From Lepidonotus clava (taxonomy: Eukaryota; Annelida; Polychaeta; Phyllodocida; Polynoidae), in contig OW387133.1 of assembly GCA_936440205.1 (NCBI GenBank), positions 50,804,374 through 50,868,373 on the forward strand: a stretch of DNA of 64,000 nt, given 5' to 3'. The position numbers and the translations under genes were made by a program. The notes beneath the pieces are model-generated. The model was not told where the DNA came from and searched no databases. It saw nothing but the letters and a program-made list of their open reading frames with translations. Of the stretch, positions 1-12,356 are shown piece after piece. Position 1 is the stretch's first letter; the number at the start of each line of letters is the position of its first letter.

Positions 1-2011
1 TGAGAATTGTGTCGCACAGGTTATTTTCGCTGGTTGCTCTACAAAAACGTCCCAACTTGAGAAAGCCAACCCAGAAGTCATTACACTATTCTCGTGCCGC
101 ACACATAACTAACCAGTAGTTTCAGAATTAGGACATAACCCGGGTGTTTCAGGGGAGGATTTAGACTGCTACCCACAGTTAATTGAAGGACCTGCGCGCG
201 GGGACTGGAGCTAATTAGAGAAAGGTGTCAGTGTGACATGGCTGAGAGCTCCTGGGAGGGGACGGATGAAGAGGGAGGCCGTAGTAGTATACGACAGGCG
301 GCCTTAGCCCCAGGGACCCATGCAGGGGCTGTGCAGGTGGACGAACAGGGTCAGATGTAGGGGGCACTGGACATGTGGCCACCAGGGGGAGCCATCAGTG
401 CCAGCCCCATCACGTGGTCACGTCACTCCAGGGTGGACAAGCCTCAGTCAGGTTAGGCCAGGGCAGAATATATATACGGGCGACGTATGTGATGCATATC
501 TTGGGTAAGGTAACCATCGCATATGAATAAATGTCAGGTTTCGTTTGATGTAGACTCCTCTTTTATGTCTTCTTTCGAGATAATCGACTAGATCAGATGG
601 TGTTAGATTACTTAGAAGTAGTGGGATGTCTCCTACCAGCTAGCTTGTATCTCTATATTCGCAGTTACAATTCTATAACACGCCCGCCATTCATTAGACA
701 GATAGTATTTACTGGAAGTGTGAGTTTGATTTGAAAAGCCAATTAAGCTGTATGTCTATTAACCAGGTATATTTATTGAATAGATATATACAACGGAAAT
801 ATAAAGTTGGTTTATCTTAATCTTGACAAAATTAATATACCTAAATTCTGTGAATCAAAAATTGGTAAATGTACCGTTAAACTTGAAGCTAACTATAGAT
901 TGACAGAACACTACTTGGAAACGTGTCGTTAATTATGAAACGTGTAAGTCAAGTCATCCCATTTACAGACATTTTGATAAGCAAAAAATGTGTTGTGGAT
1001 GGCTAATGTACAGTCCTTTCAGCTATTATAAAACGGATTACAGGCACATTAATGGCATTCATGTTTACGTTTTATACAGACGGCGGAGCAGAAATCCCCT
1101 CAGCCCTGCGTACATACAATAACATTGGCCTTATTTGTGTGGGGTGAGCAGATGTGATTAAACAGCAGCGGCTGCCCTTGGCTGTTCCAAAGCCCGTTAA
1201 TTAATTCTTATCTCTCCCCACGATTAGCCCCAGCAAGGCCCTGGAGCGGGGGACTTACCGCTAGGGAGGGGTGGATCAGAGGGTGGTGTGGGTGGTCGTG
1301 GATAAAGAGGGGATGAATCGGTGTTTAGGGGGCAAGTGTATAATGCTGCGGGGAGGAAATGGCCAATATAGATGCCTTATCTACATAGATGTGCTTGTCT
1401 ATAGATATGTTTGCGTCGAGGTAAATTTGTCTATGCACTGATAGTATTTTGGTACGTTAAGGCCATGAGTATAGGCCTATACCCTGTCCTTACAAAAACA
1501 ATTTTATCTTTGAAAAATCATGTTACATATATCTACATTAGATTTAATGTTGCATGAGGACCTAGGAATTAGTTGACTTGTTACACAGGAGCAGTGCGTT
1601 GGTAAAGGGTATCAGCATGCAGAATTCTATATAATATATTTTTACAGATCGTGACAGCTTGAAAGGATTATCTCAGTTTCATTAGTTTCCAACCTACTTG
1701 CCTCCCTCCCCCGTCGCTTTACAATGGAATTATTGTTCCTTTGATCGAGCTGACAGGTCATGCCCCAGCAAAGGTCTGTACATGCCAGCGACAAACCGCC
1801 AGGGCATTTAGGAGCACCTCTTGCACCGAGCACACACCTAAATGTCACAAGTCGTGTGAGCGGGGAGGGGTCGATGGCGGATCGATGTGGGGGGCCAAGT
1901 AGGTGGCTGTGAGTCAGGGCAGGATTAGGTCAGAGCCCATTGTCCGACACCTCCTGATCCCCTATTATACTGCGCCCTAACACCACGGCCGCAACATAAC
2001 GGCGTTAGCCC
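1..2011. other. Noncoding host DNA, left edge
   Basis: No exon with a recognisable domain is seen on either strand. Short frames here have no family resemblance. Two sub-blocks stand out. At 379-392 the string CCACCAGGGGGAGC resembles the bilaterian CTCF core and lies in a GC-rich block that also has a TATATATA stretch near 470 and AATAAA near 524, an order that would also fit a small solo LTR or promoter. At about 1140-1260 there is a TTAATTAATT homeodomain-type site, a CTTATCT (GATA-type) site and GATTAGCCCC (Otx/Pitx-type), which is enhancer-like. Both readings are inference from motifs only. Confidence 0.5.
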
Positions 2012-2502
2012 CAGCTGCTCCACGACCTGCTCACAGCTGCTCTACGACTTTCCCACAGCTGTTGCATGACTTGCTCACAGCTGCCTCACGACTTGCTCAC
2101 AGCTGCTCCCATGACTTGCTTACATCTATTCCACGACATTCTCACATCTGCTTAACGGGGCTTGCTTACAGTTGCTTTACAACCTACTCACAGCTGCTTC
2201 ACGACGTGCTCACAGCTTCTCCAAGACTTGCTCACAGCTTCTCCATGACTTGCTCACAGCTTCTCCATGACCTACTCATAGCTGCTCCACGACTTGCTCA
2301 CAGCTTATCCACAACTCGCTCACAGCTGCTCAATGACTTTTTCACAGCTGCTCCATGTTTTGCTCGCAGCTGCTCCCATGACTTGCTCACAGCTGCTTTA
2401 CGACTTGCTTTCAGTTGTGTCATGACTTGCTCACAGCTACTCCATGACTTGCTCACGGCTGCTTCACTACATACTCACAGCTACTCAAATGGCCTGCTCA
2501 TA
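2012..2502. repeat. Minisatellite, about 22-23 bp unit
   Basis: About 490 bases are built from roughly 21 imperfect copies of a 22-23 base unit close to CAGCTGCTCCATGACTTGCTCA. The units vary by substitutions and by single-base length changes. A 149-codon frame runs along the + strand, but its protein is only the repeat read through (HDLLTAA / RLAHS-like motifs recurring every 15 residues, two units being 45 bases), so I do not call it a gene. Nearly every unit contains the palindrome CAGCTG, a bHLH E-box. Confidence 0.95.
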
Positions 2503-5331
2503 GACACATGACGCCACCACGAGTACGAGTGATGAGAGAGAGGGGCATCAATGCCCGGGGGCCCAGTTCAAATTGCCCAAGCCCCCATCCACTTGTCCAT
2601 GCTGCATTGTGCCCGGGGTGTTTGAATTGATGTGTTTTGATCACTCAAGTGGTGGATAACAGAAATGGGGTTGTGTAACGAACAGATGCAGTTTACTTTA
2701 GTGGGGACCAGGGGTGGGGCACTAAACGGTTTTGAATGGGCGCCCGCTGCGGTTGATACATGTACAGATCCGCAACGGATATTTGTACGGAAAAGATACT
2801 TTTATGTTTGGAGCCCTTTATAGTGTGGCCTACACTGAATATGATCGTGCACCACAGCATTATGTATTTATGTTTTATTTGCTCATAGATATTATTATGG
2901 GAAACGCATTAAAGGTTGTAGTAGTGAAGTTGCCTTTAAACCCATGATCATACGTCGATGTGGCTTATACACTAATATGGCTTATACACTACAGATAGTG
3001 AGTAGCATAAGTGAACACATTTTTCAGTGTTTCAGTAGACAAGTGTGAATGTTTAACTGCATGTAAATGCAGTAGAAACGCCGCACTTCCCAAACTATCT
3101 AGAGATCAATGTACACCAAATACCTCACACATCAGGTCAATTTGAGCATGCCTTAGTTCATGTGAGCGAGCTCTTTTAACTAATGAACGGCAAGTGCTTT
3201 TGATTGGCGACCATTATAAGGTAAAGCCTTGCCAAGAACCTGGTAATGACCTCCCGGCCTCTGCCTTCTGCCTCCTGAGTTCCACGTAGAACCGCGGGCC
3301 AAGTCTACTCTGTGCGTCGTAATTGCTTTAGTGTTTGTTGTAATAGGGTAAAAAGGGGACGGATGAATCAAAAGGACTGGTTCCATCAAGCATTAGTCTT
3401 ATCTCTGGAGACAGAAAACTCCAATCTAATTGATTATAGTCCACATTTCTTTGACATCATTCAGTATTTATAAGATTTCAGGTCTTTCGCCCATTCGTCT
3501 TGCTCATTTTACATCTGTGTTCTTTCCAGTTAATATTTCATAATCATTCAACATTTTCTGATGTTTTAATTATTTTATTATTTAGTTAAAAGTGCTGTAA
3601 ACTTAAGGAAAAAATATTTATAAGCTGATAAGAGATTACCCCGGGGTATAGGTACACCTTCGATAATCTAGGCTTTTGTGTATTATATACTAAGGATGCA
3701 AGCCCTCTATCACATCTGGAGGTATAAACCGAGAAGAGTACTGCTTTCCAACTTTTTCTTTCCTCATTAGAGGAGGCGATCTTTGAATTCGTGGTTTATT
3801 CATCGACAACATCCAATTAGGTACTTGATATTTGTCTGCTGGTTTCATATGGTTCTACTAGAAGTGGCATGTACACGCTTTGACTTGAGAGACCACTTTA
3901 CGCACCCAACTTTGATAAAACTGAGATTAAGTTGAGACTATAATAATCTCGATTACATTCATCTAAATTAATTTTAGTAGAAAAATTCATATCAACTAGT
4001 AGATTTTAGATTATAGTTCTTACATGTAATATTTTGATGATACAATACAGAAATGTTTATTACAAAATGCAAAATTGTTTCCCAAATTATCTGCTTTCCT
4101 TAACAATCTAGAATCTGGCAAGTCTTTAGACTGTGTTTGAAAGCGCAAACAATACTAGGCCTTCAATTCTCGTTGGGGGAACTACCAAACTGGGAGCTAA
4201 AACGTGCAGTAATTCAACTTCAAAACCCTCGATGATTGCAACCACGTCTACCGGTTCCGGGGAGCGAAAGCACCCCGAGGACCAAGAACAGAATGAGGTT
4301 ATGAAAACCAAATGGAGAATGGGAGTGATTGCTGTAGCATGCATCACAGCTAAACTTTGAAAATGATTAATCGATTTGTCCCTTCAGAATGATGGCCAAA
4401 CTTCGTTTTCTGCTTAATTGATGCGGTGATTGCCCTCCCATTGTGAACAGAATGACAGCCGGGAGTTGACCATGCATTAAATTCTTATTAAGGATTTTGT
4501 TTCAACTTTCTAAGCTAACAGTAAAATTGCCAACGTTTAGATTTGCTTGCACCGCCGTGGGGTATGTGTTAAAAATATCTAGGAAGCTGCAGGGCAAATT
4601 ACCACTACAATACAGAGAGGCATGAGTCCATTATGCTATAGCACAAAGGGAACTGAGCTAATCATGTTTCTGTTCATCTATAGATGACGAATCTATCTCC
4701 ACATAGTTTTTTTGTTATACATCTAGAAAAATAACATCAAAGTCAACTTTAGATAAGTCTTCGCACTGAGACGGTGATGTTGACAACAGCCTCTTATCAG
4801 CAATATATTTGATTGTTTAATAAACAACTTTTTACCAATTTTCTTCGAAACGATTTTCGGAATCGATTCAGAATCGTGCAATAATCGCATGGTGTACCAC
4901 GGCCTATTGGAAGCGTGTGAAATCTTTCGTCTCACCCATATAAGGGCTTTCTGCCATTCTCCGCCCCCTAGTTTGAGACGCTTATGGCCAACACCTTCCG
5001 GTTAGCCCCCACCTCCCCCTCACTTTGCTACATTCTCCACTTGCAGTTTATTAGCTTTGGCCCCTCCAGGCGCGCTCCATGGGCATTTGGCGGGCGCCTC
5101 CGGCAGGGGAGGGCCGGGCGTGCTGCCTCCTGATGACTCCAGTCCCATACGTCAGGGTAAGGAGGAGTGGGAGGGGATGGGGAGAATGGGAGGGTGAGTG
5201 GTGGGTGAGTGGCAATGGATCAGTTCTTATCCAGGGTTCGAGGTAGGCAGGGTGAGAAAACAGGTACGTGGATGAACGGGGGCCATTGGGGGGGGGGGGG
5301 TTAATTGGACATAAAATATGGACAGTTTTAC
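2503..5331. other. Noncoding host DNA
   Basis: No gene recognised. Short frames at 4126-4360 overlap on both strands and have no domain. A GC-rich block at about 4960-5170 contains CpG-containing strings and may be a regulatory island. A run of 13 G (5288-5300) lies at the right end. Confidence 0.5.
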
Positions 5332-5511
5332 CAGGGACGGATACAAGATTTTGAAAGGGGGGGGAGGGGGGTCTGCATATAGGCTAAGTACTAAAACGTC
5401 GATTTTGTTTTCTCTATGAGAAGTTTAAGGCCCGACCAAAAGGGGTTGGGGGGGGGGGATCAGGACCCCCTGGATCCCCATCTTGGATCCCCATCTTGGA
5501 TCCGTCCCTTA
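5332..5511. mobile_element. Small inverted-repeat element (GGGACGGAT family)
   Basis: The left end begins CAGGGACGGATACAAGAT and the right end, read on the other strand, begins CTAAGGGACGGATCCAAGAT, giving imperfect terminal inverted repeats around about 180 bases. The inside is noncoding and holds two long G-rich runs and a doubled GGATCCCCATCTT unit. Similar starts (ggggYggatcMaRgat-like) occur near 22961, 46537 and 62324, which suggests a dispersed nonautonomous family. The CAGGG start is reminiscent of hAT-type ends, but no clean 8-bp duplication is visible, so superfamily is not assigned. Confidence 0.5.
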
Positions 5512-6874
5512 GAAAATAAAAGAGGATGAGGAAAAGGAGAGGGGGTTTTATATTATACGTCAGGAAAGAAGAGTAACAGACATTCTGCCGCTTCGCCTCT
5601 CTCGGTAAAAGAATATACTATTTTCCAGGAGCGGGGGAAGTTTCGTCCCAGATTGAGTACTTAACAGATGGCGATATTGATAATGAGAAGGACAATCAAG
5701 TGTGTATTCGATGTACACCGGGATAAAGTGACGGATAGAAGAAGCGATGAGTATATAATTCTATATGGGCACAATTGTGCGAGAGATATTAGGACCTATG
5801 TATGGGAACCGCTGTCAAGCATTACATGGACTAAATAATGAGAAAGAGAGAAGCGAGAAGGTAATAGACGAATGACAACGAATATATTCATAGAATCTAA
5901 GGAGCTATACGCCTCCTAAGCAATTCTCTTCCGATTGCAATGCAACATTAAGATGAATTTGGTTGATTTATAATGCATAATTCCATATTGATGAGGAGAT
6001 TGCTAATGGTTTATCGAAGAAATCGAAGTAAAATAATATGAGGTGTCTTAAATAGACATCATACCTTAAAATTACACCCACAAACAATGGTGTCAAACCG
6101 TTTTTAACTACTCTAGACGCATACCCTAAACTATCAAAATGATATCGGTTGCTGTGGATTAAACATTCTTGTTTCAAAATGAGGTAACATATAGTACTGT
6201 ATACATTTATGAGCTTATGTATATAGATTCCGATGAGGTTACACGAGAAAGTAATGTTGCTGATTCTTTCAATAATCGTTTGAAAAAAAGAAATTATCGT
6301 CCGCTATATAACTTTGATCCTCCTTGATAATTGATTGTACTTAAAGCCCTGAGATGAAAAGAAAATCACCTCAAGTGCAGTCCTTTACATTGACTGAGTA
6401 AATGTTTCCATTGGCCTGCGCCAGTGTGTACACGTTGTTTGGTCTCACTCTACTAATAAGTTTTTTGAGTTTGAGTGTACACTGACGCGCGAGTGCTAAA
6501 TTAAACCCCAAGAGGTAAAATGCCTCGCATTAAACAGATATACTTAAACCAAATACCCCCACATAATTAAATTATAATAGTGTGGAGGGAGAGAGGGGAC
6601 TATACATATGCTTGCAAAGTCTTGAGAGGCAAGAGGAACCACATAATGATTATAGACGTCTGGCTAGTATCATCTGCTGATCAAGAAGATTAATACCACA
6701 ATATTGCTAAAATTCTAAAAATGAGTGTTGTTAAGTCGCAAAATCTGAATGGTTGTTACACAGTGTCACCGTCACGACACCTAATGACAAAAATACTGAC
6801 TAGTTTGACTAGCTTGAAGCTACATAAGGAATTTTATGTCGCTTGGTATCTTGTGGTGGAACCAAATAACACTA

Positions 6875-6939
6875 AATGTTGCAAAAGGCACTAAAATGAC
6901 AATAATTATTATTGTCATTTTAGTGCTTTTTGCAACATT
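6875..6939. repeat. Near-perfect 65-base hairpin
   Basis: A 30-base arm (6875-6904, starting AATGTTGCAAAAGGCACTAA) is followed by the 5-base loop ATTAT and a 30-base arm that is its reverse complement with one difference; read as RNA that position is a G-U pair. The loop is very short and the stem nearly perfect, which suits a recently formed fold-back element or a palindromic MITE remnant better than a standard microRNA precursor, although a small-RNA source cannot be excluded. Confidence 0.85.
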
Positions 6940-7992
6940 GTGTCCAACAATATGACATCGTTTTATAGTATGAGCACACATTATAACCGGCTATCACATC
7001 GAATTACATCGGACAAAGGGAAAAAATATTATAGTAAAACGGCATTCACATGAATATTTTAAGCTTTCATACTGTTCGGGGAAGTGTCTCAGGAGTATTA
7101 AAGGCAATCCGCATGCACATGCGCAGATTGTATACATTTACAACTTCCTTGCAGTCCTATGGTGTCATGTGACACTGCTTAAGTCCACTGTCGCTTCCCC
7201 CCAGAACCATTAAGTCACGACGCTGTCACGGATCCCTTGAGGCTGGTACAGCTGTTGGAATAGAGTACCAGCTCGGAAAAATAAGAATCTGGTGCATATT
7301 TAGCCCCGACCTATGCAAGGTACCTCAACACACTTGTGGCCTTTGAATTCTCAAGTGACCATAAGGCACTGCGTTGCAAATACAACAGAATGAACTGTTG
7401 AATCACAAAGTTGATCATGAATACTTTATAACACAAACGCTGTTGACGGGTGCAGATTGCAAAACAGTATTGTCGGATATTGATTCCATTGACTAATGCG
7501 ACAGACGGAGAGAATCTGGCAACCAAGAATGAAGATTGCCTTTTTAAGGATATCATTCACCCTCTTCAGAAAAATCTGCTATGACAATTTACATCTTTGG
7601 TGGGATACCCATGTCAATACTTCCTTCATTACGCTCCTGTCGTTATTGTGATATATTTCTTTTTATAAATGTTTTATTTGGTGTTTTTGTTGATCAAAGC
7701 AATAAATCTTAATAGGACCTGCTGTTACTGGTATCAAGTGGAGTGTGAAACTTCTTTTGTTAATCATTCGGATGTCAACGTGGCCATGTCCAATATCAAT
7801 ACAAGTCATGTATAGACAAAAGACTAAAGCAGTAACTAGTATTTTGAGTTAGGAAAAAGCCCCCATACAGTTCACTGTTCATAATTTCTGGGCAGAATCG
7901 TTTCATAAACGATTCGTCATGCCAACCAGAAACCCTTAATGGCAGTTAATTAATGATTCTTTCATTAAACTGTCATTGATCTTATTCTAATG

Positions 7993-8016
7993 AATATATA
8001 TATATATATATATATA
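7993..8016. repeat. AT dinucleotide microsatellite
   Basis: Uninterrupted (AT)n run, followed by degenerate AT/ATAC repeats to about 8032. Confidence 0.95.
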
Positions 8017-10735
8017 ATTATATACATATATAACAAAAACTTTCAGGTGTGAATTTATAACCTGATAAGTGAATTTAACCGCTTACCCTTGTGTTAGAAA
8101 CCTATACGTTTGACCAATGATAGTTGGCATGACCATTTCCACTTCTCATTTGGTACGACAAAAGCCTAGTTTGGCCAACCATACGCGTCAAACGTTTCAT
8201 AAGCTATTTCTATGTGGTTAATTGGACATCAGTAATAGAAGACCCACAAGTGTCTATATAATCCTCGGATAATCAGGCCAAAGATTCCCCAGGAGACGGT
8301 CTAGTCAGCATTAATGACAATTACTTGCTTAAGAAAGGAAATATAATTCCCCTTGAGGTAGTCCGCTTTCCAAATGAAACAGCAAAAGTCAACCATAAGA
8401 AAATATGTGGGCGTCTAGAGATTAATATAAAATTTGAAGTTTTATGGATAGCAGCAGTAGAACAGACCATTTGCAAATATCATCCTGATATTTTCCCACT
8501 GAGTAATCTTACTTGGGAATATGCTTTTAATGCCTTAGAGAATTCCATCTCATGATTAGCTTTAAATACCGGTATACAAGTCACAAAGAAAACTAAGCCC
8601 AAATATAAAGAATCTGCCAACTAAACAGAACGGCTGTCTCATTTATATATTATCAACAACTCTCAGCAGAAAACCAGCTTTAAAATTTAATGAGTCTATT
8701 GTTTTTGTAAGTACGGAGATACCATCGAGAGTGTTACGCAATGATTAAGGGGCTCTGATTAGAGCTCTTACTGGAGATGCTAATCATAGCGTGGCGGATG
8801 CTCATGGATCTTGATGGCATACGCAGATGTGATTTTATTGATCTCTGCCGTTGATATAAAGTGGACTCTCTAAGTCAGTCGGTGTTGCGTTATAATCTGA
8901 TTTCTAATTAGAAGAGAGGAATTGGACCGACTGCAACCGGATTGCACAGCTTAAATAGTGGCCAGGGATAGAGAGGGATAAAGAAAGTGTATGAAGTACA
9001 GGTGGTGAAGATGAGGAAAGGAAAAAGTTTCTCTCAAGTCTGGAGATACCCTGATTCTAATTACTTCGTAGTGTGCGTCGCTACTCATGTAAACATAACG
9101 ACACTTAGAGAAAATCCTGGGTTGCATCAGATTTATTCCTCTAACTTATAATTAGAGACAGGTATGTTTGGAACTGTGATGGAAAGTCAATGGAAGTTAA
9201 TCCTCTATTCGCCTGATTAAGTTTCAACATCGTAGACGTCAGGCAATGCTTTCAATCTCTTTAACCTCCGGCGAAGAGTGTTTGCTTATCCCTATGTATA
9301 GAAAACGTAAAAACCTTTGGTACACAACTTAGCACCATGTCACATGCTGTCACCAAATGCTTGAAACGACCACGCGCATGAGGATTAATGTTGTATTTCA
9401 TCTTCTAGTACAATGTATATATAATAAAGCCATTAAGCCTGATGCGACGTTTGCACTTATATTTTTGGGGTTCTATGAATGAGTTGACCAACCCTAGAAG
9501 GCTTACTATGACTTTATGACTGAAGAAGTATTGTATGCCACAGGCATACACGTTACCTCAGAATCGTGCAGGCATTGGGTTTCATTCATTCCCTGGCTTG
9601 ACCTTGGCAGTAGGACCCACCTGAATGCTCCACATTATTAACATTGACTCTAAGGGTGTGGAAAATGCACAACAAACCGCTCAAAAGTGTGATTTAACAT
9701 GTCAACTAGAATCTATCAGTCATGTTGGGCCGGGTATAGTTCACTGACAATGACCCGTGAAAGCCATACTAATTAACATGCCGACACGTAAACTCGACTT
9801 ACGTGCTCACATACAGGATCTAATGGTCAGTGCGTTGGTCAGAGTAACCTAGCCGGATTAAGGTGGATTATCAGCCTGGTGGAATGACCAAAGCACAGAA
9901 CCCCTCCAGGGCAATCGACCAAGTCAACATACCGTACCAGACTGGGGCTGCACGTGGAGGGCCGGCTCTCTACTATTCTGAATTCGATAAGACTAAGTGT
10001 GCTTTGTGTTTAGAGAATAAAGTATTGATGGTCTAAGTTAGAATAACCATAGTTAGCAAAAGAGTAATTAGGAAGTTTCGAAAAATGGTAAAAGGAAATC
10101 ATCTGCTACATATCCATATTTCGGGGTTATTACCAGGGGTAGGATGTATGCAGATTTCGCGTGTCCAATAAGTAGTACATTTACTTGTGATTATGATTTC
10201 ATCTTTTGTGCTGTGATCAGAATTAGGCAATATCTAGAACTGACCGATCAAGCGCTTATATCAAGTGGTTCCCAATTAAGTAGGTATTCTGTTTCAAACA
10301 GGTATTCTACTTTCCAATATACAAATGTATTCACTCTTGTAAATACTATAAATTATACTGTACGCTGAAGAAAAAGAATAATTATAATGCATACATGATA
10401 GCAGTTTTATAGACCTATGTTACGTTATTAATCCTAACTTAATTGATATTCCTTTATGTAGGTTTAACAGGTCAGCCACAAAGCTTCAACCAAGATAGCT
10501 TTTGATTTCCCAACCACATTTGAACACATCAGATGATATTCTTTAAAGAAAACAGAGCCCGTGTAACCGTAAGATGAAGACCCGTAGGATGCTTGTTTTT
10601 TTCTTTATGACTCATCCAATATACAATAATCATAATGTGGAAAACAATGAAAACGAGAGGTGGTACATTCGTCTCAGCTTTACTTATCTCCCCATACACA
10701 CCGTTCAAAAAGAGAGGGGAATAATACATAATATT

Positions 10736-10902
10736 ATGTAATATTTTGTGAGGCGAGACCTAAACAAAATAATTATTTTAACGGTTCCGCTGACGTCACC
10801 GCGACGTAACCACGGCGACACAGACTTGTTGTCACGTCACTATAAATATTGGGACGCGTTACCATCCATTCATTCTCGTTCCAACCACCATCAAAGCAAC
10901 AT
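10736..10902 (+). repeat. Ngaro-1 split repeat A1 (5' end, promoter)
   Basis: 167 bases starting ATGTAATATTTTGTGAGGCG and matching A2 except for a small difference in the middle. It contains a CRE-like TGACGTCAC, a second GTCACGTCAC and TATAAATA at 10841-10848, so it is the probable promoter; transcription would start about 10870, roughly 135 bases before the gag ATG. Confidence 0.9.
10785..10848 (+). promoter_or_regulatory. Ngaro-1 core promoter in A1
   Basis: The cluster CTGACGTCACC ... GTCACGTCAC ... TATAAATA provides CREB/ATF-type sites just upstream of a TATA box. The same block recurs in A2. That these sites are used is inference. Confidence 0.6.
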
Positions 10903-11005
10903 CTCCACAGCTCCCTCTTAAGGGGATTAGAGGCAGCTAGAATGCATTATAACGCATTTAACGCATTATTTCAACGCATTAACGGCGTTTTGTTACGTGA
11001 CGACC

Positions 11006-12031
11006 ATGGGAAAAAAGCAGAAAAAATTCAATTTGTGCAAGAAGTGTGGTGAAAGACACGAATCACCTACCGGAAAGAAGTGTGGTCGTTCAGAAACCGT
11101 AGTATTGTTGGAGGATTCCGATGGTACTGGAGATAATGGTGGTGGGGCGAAGAGGGGTCGTGCCAGTTCTGGTACGATCCGGGGTTCATCGTCCTCGACG
11201 AGCCCGAAAGCAGTCCGGCACCAAGTCCCGATGGACAGGATGGAGCAGAGGATGAGTGTGATGGAGCGTACGGTTACCCAAATGGCTGCTACCGTTCAAC
11301 AGCTGGCGGAGGCCAAGGGAAGAGCCCCAAGAGATCCGCGGGGGTCGTCCGACTACGCCGACTCATCATCTGAAGAGGTCTGGCAAGAGGTGAAGAAGAG
11401 GACCAAGGCAAGACTGCAACAGCGCCCTTCTAGAAACAAAGACCGTTCCTCGACAAGTTCAGACCGTTCTCGGACGTCCTCTGCCAGCCCCTCCTCCTCA
11501 CCTGAAACAAAAAGAGGTAAAACAAAGAATTTTGCACAAAAAAGATTCTGTAACAAGGGGGAAAAACCAAAAAATGTAGAGGAAATACTTGTAATTGGCC
11601 TCAAAACAATTGAAAAATTAATCCATGATAAGAAAGACCCTCAGCCTGCAGTAAAGCACGTTAAGTTACTCGCGGAAAAAGCCTCAAAAAGGATGTATAC
11701 TTTCGATTGCTTCAACAAGTACGATGTAACCGTTAGGGAACGGGCGGATAGGTTAGGTTACGAGCAGTTTGGGGTCATTGAGCAAGAAGATGTCTTCTCA
11801 AATTTCAGCTTTGACAACACCTACAAGGCCTCAGTTAACAAGTCTGGGGGGTCGTACAAAAACAAACAGAAATATTCTGGGGGTGCAAACGGGTCAGAAA
11901 AGATTTGTTTCCGTTTCAATTCCGAGGCAGGTTGTTTTGGAAAGTGCGGGTTACTGCACGCCTGCATAATTTGTGATCAGAAAGGCCATGCCAAAAAAGA
12001 TTGTGGGCATAGTACAACGACCAAGAAATAG
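11006..12031 (+). CDS. gag: Ngaro-1 gag-like protein (ORF1)
   Basis: 341 codons from an ATG in a strong context (accATGg). This is the structural, nucleic-acid-binding protein of the element. The N terminus is lysine-rich with a Cys pair (KKCGERHESPTGKKCG), the middle is rich in Ser, Arg and Lys with coiled-coil potential around the MEQRMSVMERTVTQMAATVQ stretch, and the C terminus carries a Cys/His array ending in a retroviral-type zinc knuckle CIICDQKGHAKKDC (C-x2-C-x4-H-x4-C). RT follows about 325 bases downstream in another frame. The role is inferred from the knuckle, the basic composition and the position. Confidence 0.85.
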   Translation: MGKKQKKFNLCKKCGERHESPTGKKCGRSETVVLLEDSDGTGDNGGGAKRGRASSGTIRGSSSSTSPKAVRHQVPMDRMEQRMSVMERTVTQMAATVQQLAEAKGRAPRDPRGSSDYADSSSEEVWQEVKKRTKARLQQRPSRNKDRSSTSSDRSRTSSASPSSSPETKRGKTKNFAQKRFCNKGEKPKNVEEILVIGLKTIEKLIHDKKDPQPAVKHVKLLAEKASKRMYTFDCFNKYDVTVRERADRLGYEQFGVIEQEDVFSNFSFDNTYKASVNKSGGSYKNKQKYSGGANGSEKICFRFNSEAGCFGKCGLLHACIICDQKGHAKKDCGHSTTTKK

Positions 12032-12356
12032 GATGATATTTTAAAACCTGGGTTGCTAGACGCGCCAGCGCTTAGTTACGACTTATCTGATAGCGGTGAC
12101 GTCATCGATTGTTGTGCAGTGACCCAGTCGCGGGAAACTCAGCCGGCTGCTGAGGTCCAAAATGTCCCTGTTTACTCCATAATTCGCAAATGTGAGGGTT
12201 ATGTTGGGTTCCTCCGTGTTCTTGAGGACGAGTTTTATGCCCGGGATGGTAATTTTGTTCCAGAAATTGAGGTAATCCGTGATAAAGTTGTTCTTGAAAA
12301 TGTTTGTAATGTGGGCGCTTCCGCAATGTTGACCGGACAAGCCGGTACTAAAAGTG

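Larger units (their letters stand above)
5512..10735. other. Noncoding AT-rich host DNA
   Basis: No gene recognised on either strand. The stretch holds the 65-base hairpin at 6875-6939 (separate entry), an AT dinucleotide run at about 7993-8016, and an 8-bp inverted repeat TGTATGCC-ACA-GGCATACA near 9535. Frames of 66-81 codons here show no family resemblance. Confidence 0.55.

Noticed and set aside
2062-2511. 149-codon frame on the + strand
   Set aside because: It is the minisatellite read through; the protein repeats every two units and has no domain.
6875-6939. Calling the 65-base hairpin a microRNA gene
   Set aside because: The 5-base loop and near-perfect stem are atypical and there is no expression evidence.
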